A stretch of DNA of 64,000 bases, taken from positions 1,877,501 to 1,941,500 of the forward strand of contig JAFMOC010000042.1 of the NCBI GenBank assembly GCA_019802505.1, written 5' to 3'. The notes under the pieces were generated by a model. The model saw nothing but the letters and a program-made list of their open reading frames with translations, was not told the origin of the DNA and did no database searches. The stretch is from Corydoras sp. C115. Lineage: Eukaryota > Chordata > Actinopteri > Siluriformes > Callichthyidae. Within the stretch, counting starts at the first letter, position 1. Each line of letters opens with the position of its first letter. Shown here one piece after another: positions 44,701 through 54,370 of this stretch. Position numbers and translations under genes: made by a program.

Positions 44701-47700
44701 CTGAGGATTTCAGGGAACTAATCTGGGTGGAGTTTCCATGTTCTCCCTGTGTCCGCATAGGTTTCCTACGGGTTCTCCAGTTCAAGTTCAAGTTCAAGTA
44801 ATTTATTTATATAGCGCTTTTTACAACAGTACATTGTCACAAAGCAGCTTTACAGAATGAAAAGCCTTTAAACCCCCAAAGAGCAAGCCGAAGCGACAGT
44901 GGCAAGAAAAAACTCCCTTTTATGTTGTTATTTAAGGAAGAAACCTTGGGAGGACCAAGACTCAGTGGGGGACTCATCCTCCTTGAGCGGCCGGGCAGCA
45001 ACAACAGTGTAGAACAGCCATGTCCAGATATTAAACAAATGGAAAAACTAACAACTAGAAAACTATATGTGAGTCCATTAGGGGGCGTCCTGCAGGACCG
45101 CCTTGTCAGGATCCATACAGTATTCGTAAGCAGAGCCATGGATCTCCAGGAAGCCGGGGGACACCTCAAAAGAAACAGACAAAGGAAGGGAGTTAGAGCT
45201 AATAATAAAGCACGGCATTTAATTAATAAGTAATTAATTGACACAGTGCAGCATGTGACTCCGGCATCACTGACTAGAGCAGCATAACTAAAAGAGGCAG
45301 ATACTGCAGACTCTACATAGTTGAGATGGCGCCCCGGAACAGCATCATTCCAGCGCCACACCCCCCCCATTAATGATGAGGTGGGTGAAGAGGTGAAATG
45401 CCAGCATACACTGATCAGAGATTACCCCCCAACACAGCCAAGTCTGAGATCTACATCTTTATCTACAGGGGATTAGTTAAACGCAAGATTAAATAAATGT
45501 GTTTTTAATTTATTTTTAAAGATTAATAGTGATTCAGAATCACGAACAGTAACTGGAAGGCTATTCCAAAGTTGAGGAGCCTTGTGGGAGAACGCTCTTC
45601 CACCAGCAGTAATTTTATTTATTCTAGGAGCTAAGAGTAGACCAGCACCTTGAGATCGGAGCTCACGTGTTGGCTGGTACAACTGAATCAGCTCACTCAG
45701 ATACTGTGGAGCCTGGTTATGTAAAATTTTATATGTTATTAATAAAATTTTGTACTCGATACGAAACTTAACTGGTAGCCAGTGCAAGTTTGATAACACA
45801 GGAGTTATATGATCAAACTTTCTGGTTTTAGTTAAAACTCTAGCTGCAGCATTCTGCACAAGTTGTAATTTATGTAATGATTTATTAGAACATCCTGTCA
45901 GAAGTGAATTACAAGAAATCTAACCTTGAGGTAATAAAAGCATGAATGAGTTTTTCTGCATCTTGGAGGGAGAGGATATTTCGTAGCTTCGAAATGTTAC
46001 GAAGGTGAAAAAATGCAATTCTAGTGATATTGCTAATGTGCTTTGTAAAGGAGAGATCTGAATCAATAATGACACCGAGATTATTTACAGATGAACTGGG
46101 TCTAATTAAAGAGTTATCAAGGTTTAACATAGTGTTAGAAGCTTTGTTAATTTTGTCCTTGGGTCCAACTATCAGAAACTCTGTTTTATCAGAATTTAGC
46201 AGTAGGAAGTTTTTTGACATCCACATTTTAATATCTTGTTTCCTCCCACAATCCAAAAACATATATTCAAGGCAAATTGAATGCTCTAAATTGACTCATA
46301 TAGTGTGTTTGTCTGTGTGAAGACGTGTTCCCAGCGATAGATGGGCACACTGTCCTGGGTGTGCTGACCACAGTGCGAAACGTTCTCACCAAGAGCATGG
46401 GGACCTCAGTAGACCCCAGTAGGCCATGACCCTAGTAGAGAATTAAGCAGAAGATAATGGGTGAATAGAGATTAGTCAGTTATTTGCTTAGTAGGCCCTT
46501 ACCAGACCTAAACATTTAAGGAAATCAAAGGAAAAAGATACTTAGTGTATTTAGTTTACTTTTGTAAATTTGTTAGGACTATTAAAATGTTACTATTTTT
46601 TACTGTTGGCGGCATGGTGGCTTAATGGTTAGCACGTTTGCCTCTCAGCACTAGGGATTCCCGGTTGGAATCCCCATCTGGGTGGAGTTTCCATGTTCTC
46701 CCACGTGTCTGCGTGGGTTTCCTCCGTTCTCCGGTTTCCTCCCACAGTCCAAAAACATGGATCAAGTCAATTGTGATCTCTAAATTGCCCCATATAGAGT
46801 GTGTATGCGTGTGTGTCTGTGTGATTGAGTGTGTGCCCAGTGATGGATTGGCACCCTGTCCTGGGTGTATCTGCCCAGCGCCCGAAACTTTCTCCCCTGG
46901 ATGGGCATGGGGAACCCCACCACGACCCTGGTAGAGGATAAAGCGGAAGATGAATTTTTACTGTTTTTTACCTAGTAAAAGCACATAATTGCGAAAGTAG
47001 ATATTTTTAGGATCTATAGATCAACTACTTTTGTAGTTAATTGATTTGTAATGTTGTTACCAGTTGGGGAGTTTGTCAGTGACGCACTTCTGGTTCCCGA
47101 CAAGTGTAAATTCCTACACCAGGAGCGTATGGATATGTGCGAGAGCCACCTGCACTGGCACACTGTGGCCAAAGAGGTAAAGTAAAAACACTGCATATAT
47201 TTCTCATCGGCTTTAAAAACACACAGTAAAGAATTTGTATAAACCAGCTCTATACATTTTTTATGAACATATCCTAAATAAGTACATAATTTATAACAAA
47301 AATAGATGAGGATATACCACACACACTCCTGTGTAGTGAACATTTAGCAATGGCCATTTTTAAAAATCTTGTGAAATTCATAGGCCTGTAACTTTTAGTT
47401 ATTACAATAAACAAGATAAATGTGTCCGTTTTTTTTCGGAAGTCCTGTGGAGATCGCTCCATGAACCTGCATGACTTTGGGATGCTGTTGCCATGTGGTA
47501 TTGACCGGTTCCGTGGTGTGGAGTTTGTCTGCTGTCCGATGGAAGAGCAGAGGGACTCGGAAGCTGAGGAGCAGGAGGAGGTCAACTCAGATGTGTGGTG
47601 GGGAGGGGCAGAGAACGAGTATACTGACAGGTAGACATGCAGATTGACATCATTCATCACATACATATGTGGTTTGATTAGAGGATCAAATTGCAGTGGC

Positions 47701-48023
47701 AAGAGTAGTGTGAGGAAAGCTTTCTCACTGTGTGAACATCTTTCTTTTTTTAATCCTAGTATGCCCAAACAAGTCCCCACAGAACAGCAAAACCTGGATT
47801 CCACCACCACAGAAGATGATGAAGACACAGAGGATGACGAAGATGAGGCCTGGGAGAATGATGAGGATGGTGATGGTGTAAAAGATGATGAGGAAGATGA
47901 CGAGGATGAAGATTCCATGAGTGAACATGACAGCGGTGAGCAGGCATCAAATGTTGCCATGACTACAACAACTACTACAACCACTGAGTCCATAGAAGAA
48001 GTTGTACGAGGTAGGATGCAGTT

Positions 48024-48065
<42 letters not shown>

Positions 48066-51000
48066 ACGCACACAGGTATATAATTACTTTATCTAAACTG
48101 TAGTGTAATTTACATGTCTGAACATACCGTAGCCAATGTTTACATTATTAGTCTCTCTGTTAAATTTTTATACACTCAGATCGGATTTACCTGTTTGGAC
48201 AGTTTGCTCTAATTTAAACAGATGACCTGTATATTCCTGTAAACGATTTGCCAACTCAGGCCAAATGGACACTAGAAACTCAGAAATGAACATTTTGTTC
48301 TCTTGTATGGCACACACTTGTATTTTGGACCACATTATGAAAGTGACTTTGAAAAAGATAACAGTGAATGTCACCTTAATATGGGGATTTTATATGTTAC
48401 TTGTTACTTATCTAATATAATATGATTTTTATGTAATAAGCAAGAACCCTAGAAGCATGAAATGTCTTTGTTTAGTCAAACTCTAATGTCATGCCTATTC
48501 TCATGATTAGACAGTCCACATGTGCTTATAAAAGTTCATATGATAGGTGCATTTTTACGTGCTTTACACGGAGTCAACATATACATTGTCTATGTATATT
48601 CATGCTCGTGTAAGTTATAATGAGCATCTCTCTTCTGTCAGCTGTATGCTGGGCCCCGGCACGAAAAGGCCCGTGTCATGCCAGGCTGTCTCGATGGTAT
48701 TTTGTGCCCAAGGTGGGCTACTGTGCCCCCTTTACCTTTGGGGGCTGTGGGGGCAACCGCAATAACTTTGAGTCGGAAGAGTACTGCATGGCTGTGTGTA
48801 GCAGCAGCGTGTGTAAGTGCACATCCAGTGAGATCGTCCCTCCTGGAGGAAATCTATCTGCCTTGAAAACTATCGCTATTGATCGCTCATCAGTCTCTCT
48901 GCTGCACTCTGCTTAGTGGCATGTTGGTTACAGAGTTCTGTATCATGCCAAAGGCACTCACTAGTATCAATTCACCCATTCTATATGTATTTTTATAAAA
49001 GCTTTAATATAATACTGCTTTGACTTTATTACTAATAATTATCTAGTCTTTACATGGTTGTTGTCTGCATCTAACATTCTGACTCTATACCTAAATATAA
49101 CTGCATTTATACAAAATAGACCTGTGTAACACTGGATTTGGTTTAACATGCACAGTTTAGCTGTGTCATGTTGCAGAATGAGGCTGGTCTGACAAGTCTG
49201 TGGACCCGTATCCCTTTGGTTTTCACATGGTTAACCTCGATGCTGGGCTCTGTGGGAGACTCGCTCTTGCACACCATCATCCTGATAAGAAACACTCCCA
49301 AACCAACTATACAGGAGCTGAGTCAACACAAACCACAGTAACCCCCCCCACCCTCCAGGGCACACACACACACACACACACTTAGAGTGAAAAATTGCCT
49401 TAGAAACCTTCACTCTCATTTGCGCATACAGGAGTCAGCGTTTACAGACTTTCACACAGCCAACAACACTCTCGCTTCTGACTCATTCTGCATCTGTCCC
49501 GCATGTTAGGAAAAAAACCCTTTCTTTGTACTGAGTCTGTTGCCTTATACAGGCTGTTATAGCACATGGCAAGTTTTTACGAACTTCTTGTTTTCCACAA
49601 ACTACTAACAGATGTTCTATATTTAAAGATTAAAAAAATACTCCAGTGTTTTTTCATTAATGCCTCTATTCACTGAATTTATTATTAAAAAGTATGGTTC
49701 CTGCAAACCCATTTTTTATGAGTCAAAATCCCAATACCTGACGTGAAGAAATCCTGACATTTCATCTTATAAATGTCTTCACATGCCAGGGTAAAATTAG
49801 CTAATTTTTTTTGTTATTTTTTAATGGTTTTTATACCAAATCATCAGAAAAATAAAAGTTTTTACAAATGAATTAAATAACTGTTTGAAAACCTTTTACT
49901 GTTTTTCAAAATGTTTAAGCCTGAACTAAATTCTAATTTAACAGAATAGTTAAAATTGTCATAAAAGTTAAAATATATGTTTGGGCACCCAGAATGTAAT
50001 GTTTTGTCTCCTTTGTTTTTTGTGATTTTATTTTTGCCTATTGTGCGTACACACAAAGGAATTTTTCCTCCACATTTAACCCATATGTGCAGTGAAACAC
50101 ACATTGGTGAGGTAAGCACACGTGCCCGGAGCAGTGGGTAGACTTGTACACCTGTGCCCAGGGAGCAGTTGGGGTTAGGTGCCTTGCTCATGGACACTTC
50201 AGCCATAGTACTGGGGACCGGGACTGTAGTTGTGGACCGTCGGTGGGACCGGGAATCAAACCTGTGTCTTTCAGATCGCAAGGCTGGATCCTTAACCACA
50301 AGCCTACAACTACCCCCTGAGGACACCTCAGACTACAGGCATCATAGGGTAAAGGCCAAAAGAAAGTTTATATAAGAAAAACACACATCTGTGCATGCAG
50401 ATGGAGGAGGTCAGATAGGTAAGGCTTAGCGAGTCCATTTGAAGATATACAAACAAAGAAGATATAAAAACAAATAAATGAATGTTAAAATTAATTCTAA
50501 AATGCACAGGTAGCCAGTGGAGGGAACTAAGAATGAGAGTTATGTGCTCCCTCTTACGTAATCTTTTTAGAAGTTGGGCAGCAGCCTTCAGCATCAACTG
50601 AAGGCATTTGAGGGAGGACTGGCTGACTCCAAGGTACAGTGCATTACAGTAATCCAACCGAGACTGCATGAAAGCATGGATTACTGTTTCAAAGTGCTGA
50701 TGTGCTAAGATAGACTTCACCTTTGCCTGTTGCCTTAAGTGGAAAAACCAGGACCGTACTACTGCACCAATCTGATTAAACAGAAGATAATGGGTGGATT
50801 GAATTTACAAATAGGTACTCGCACCTCTTAAGGAAACAATGCCAAGCTATTATGCCATCCGTTCAAAAAGCTTTGAAAATTCTTAATTCAATTTTTTTTT
50901 TAAATATTAAAGAATTCATGACCTAGTTTGAGCTGCCGACGTGGTAAACAGGGGTTTTAAAAAGCACTGGAGTTTTTTTTTTTGTTTGTTTGATTCTATG

Positions 51001-54000
51001 AAAACTGTGCAAGAATTATTCATTTTGTGTCCCTCTTCACCACATCAGTGCCCACTATGGCTCCAAGTCCTGCTGATGCTGTAGGACGGTACCTAGAGGC
51101 TCCAGGAGATAATAATGAACATGCCCATTTCCAGAAGGCAAAAGAGCGCCTGGAAGCTAAACACAGGGAAAAGATGTCTCAGGTTTGAAGCATAGTATAT
51201 AATATTTTATATGAAGATAATAATTTTGTTTATTACAACAGACATTTTCACTTGTAGGTGATGAGAGAATGGGAGGAGGCAGAGAGGCAGGTTAAGAGTC
51301 TTCCTCGTGCTGATAAGAAGGCTGTAATTCAGGTATTTATTGTGAGCTCCTTATTAATTAGTCTGACTTATTGTAGTCTTTGGTGATTGATTTGCGGAAT
51401 TTTTTTTTTTTGCTTTTGTGCATTTCTCACATCACTATTAACATTTGCACAACAGTTCGTGCATTTGTCGAAACAATTAGTACAAACCGCAAAACCTAGT
51501 TGATAACCTGCAAAAGCGTATCACTTGTGCAACAGAGATAGTTAATTCCTCAAAAGCAAATATTCACGCCAATGAAAGTGTCAGTGTCCTCAAAAAAAGT
51601 CTTGACACCATTGTTTATGAACAAGATAGTAAAATGGCTTTGTCACATTTTCATTATGACCGTTCAGTTTGTAAGTGTTTTCTAATGCAAAAAAGTCAGA
51701 TCATGGTAAAACTACCTTAAAATGCTCAAGACAGCATTTTACAGTATTAGTGCACTGATTTGGAAAGTTAAACAGTACTGTATTTAGTGAAGTAAATGAG
51801 TACAAGACACTCAATTCTTTTTTTCTAATTTTTACATTAATACAGTACATATTTTCTTTGAAATTCTAATTTGCACAAATGACTATATTTTATATTGTAA
51901 TGTGCACAAATTACTATATACTATGGAGGTGAACTGACTATTATGAGAATTTTAATTCTGATCAGAGAAATGCACCAAACCAATTAAGAAAAACTATAAT
52001 AATGCAGCCATTTCATATGCTTATTTAAATGACTAGTGTTAAAGTATTTACAGAGGTCAGATATATCAGTATCATGTCCTCAGCAGTTAATTGTCATGTT
52101 CACAGCATTTCCAGGAGAAGGTAGAGGCATTGGAGCAGGAGGCAGCTAACGAGAGGCAGCAACTTGTAGAGACTCACATTGCTCGTGTTGAGGCTCTGCT
52201 CAATGACCGTCGTCGCGCAGCATTGGATAGCTTCCTAACTGCACTACAAGCTGAGCAGCCCAAAGTATGTACATACAGATATTAATTCATAAACACACAG
52301 GCTGGCAGAACAGCTTCCGTTCTCATAGAACTGATAATAAAACATCTGTTTGCCTCTACTTTAGCCTCGTCAGGTATTTAGTTTGTTTAAGAAGTATGTA
52401 CGGGCAGAGCAGAAGGATCGACAGCACACACTTAAACATTTTGAACATGTTCGTATGGTGGACCCCAAAAAAGCAGCTCAGATCCGACCCCAGGTATTTG
52501 CATCTTCACCTGCAATTGAACTATGAAGAAGCCTACGGCTGCTGACCCGTCTTGATGAAACACTGTCTCTCATTTGTAGGTGCTGACTCACCTAAATGTG
52601 ATTGAGGACCGTCTGAATCAAAGTGTAGACTACATCTACAAAGATCCACAGCTGGCCAATGAAATCAAGGAGCAAGTTGGTAAGTTCTACAGTCGGCTGT
52701 GGTACATTTTTGTATCCCACTCTTAAATGAGCCAGAAACTATTTACTAACTGGTTACTGTGAAATCAGGTTTTTCTAGAACTAGTTTCAGCAACCGAGGA
52801 CCGGAATGCCAAGTCCTTCGACTTTGATCCTTACACAATGCACATAGCCCTTTACCCATATTACTACCCTACACACTCACTCACACAGACACACACTCAA
52901 ACACACTCTATAAACCCACGTGGACATGGGAGAACATTGAAACTCCACCCACAATGGGATTCGAACCAGGAATCCCTAGCACTGAGAGGCGAATGTGCTA
53001 ACCACTATGCCACTGTGCCGCCCTCTGTTTATATTTATTTGTATTTTAATGGTTTAAAATAATGTACTCGATATCTTACACTTATATGAATGTAATGCAG
53101 TCAGAGGTATGCATTATTGTCAACAATGTCATGACTGGACAAATGGCTCAGTCAATCAGATTTAAAGACTGGAACTACCTGTTTTTAGAATCAGAATACT
53201 TTGTTGATACCTGGGGGAAAATTGTAGATGTTACAGTTGCATAAGAGATGCTACAAGTTCTACAGCATATGTTGAAATCTCTGTGTACCCTGCAGTGGTG
53301 CTGATGCAGCGGATGCAGGCAGAGGCTGCCCAACAGCTCTCCTCTGTTCAGTCCGATATGAGAGTGAGTTATGGTAATGATGCTTTGATGCCCGATTTAC
53401 CAGACAGCACCCCATCTGTGGACATGCCTCTGGAGCAGGATGACCTTGGTTTTATTCATCCTGAGAGCTTTAACCAGGCCAATACTGACAACCATGGTAT
53501 ACACAAGCACACGACATTCAAAATACAAACAAAAATCAATCATTGCAATGTTATAGCTCAATACTAAGTGGTAAATATATATAAATATAAGTTGATCAAC
53601 TTAAATATAAGTGTGTGTTTTTTACATTCACTCACTCACATTGTTTTTGCATGTATTCAAATATTCACTATGTATTGTTTGTACACACAAACGCACACAC
53701 ACACAGATTAAGCCAGTATAACAGGTTACATTTTTATTTTTGGAATTACTGATTAAAAATACAGTAATTACAAATAATAAAAATTAATTTTATTTATAAT
53801 GCACTTACTCAAATATAATGCACTTACTCAAATACAGCAATATCTTAATAAATGGTTTTGTGCTGAGATGTAATTAATATTGGATCTGCATTTTTCAGTT
53901 GAGCCTGTAGATGCTCGACCAGTGCCAGATAGAGGACTTCCTACACGACCAGGTATTATCCTACATAAGTGCTGCTTTCATTTACATTTTACATTTACAT

Positions 54001-54281
54001 TACATTTGGTAATTCAGCAGACACTATTATCCAAAGCAACTTACAAGTAAACTTAAAGTTTTTGGTCAGAACACAGGGTTACATACAGAATTCCTTGAGC
54101 TATGTGGGTTAAGGGCCTTGCTCAAGGACCCACACTGGTAACACCAATGGACCTGGGATTTGAACCCACAAGCATTGATTTGCTAGCTGAACTCAAAACA
54201 CACTCATTTAAAAACATGATTTGAAAATTACCCAAATAAGTCATTTTTAAATTGATGGTAGAGGTGGCTGAGTTTTTAAGC

Positions 54282-54370
<89 letters not shown>

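Noticed and set aside
48809..48812. Earlier GT donors at the end of the KPI exon (48809 and 48811)
   Set aside because: The GTAAGT at 48813 is the best consensus and keeps phase 1 with exon 9; 48811 breaks the frame.
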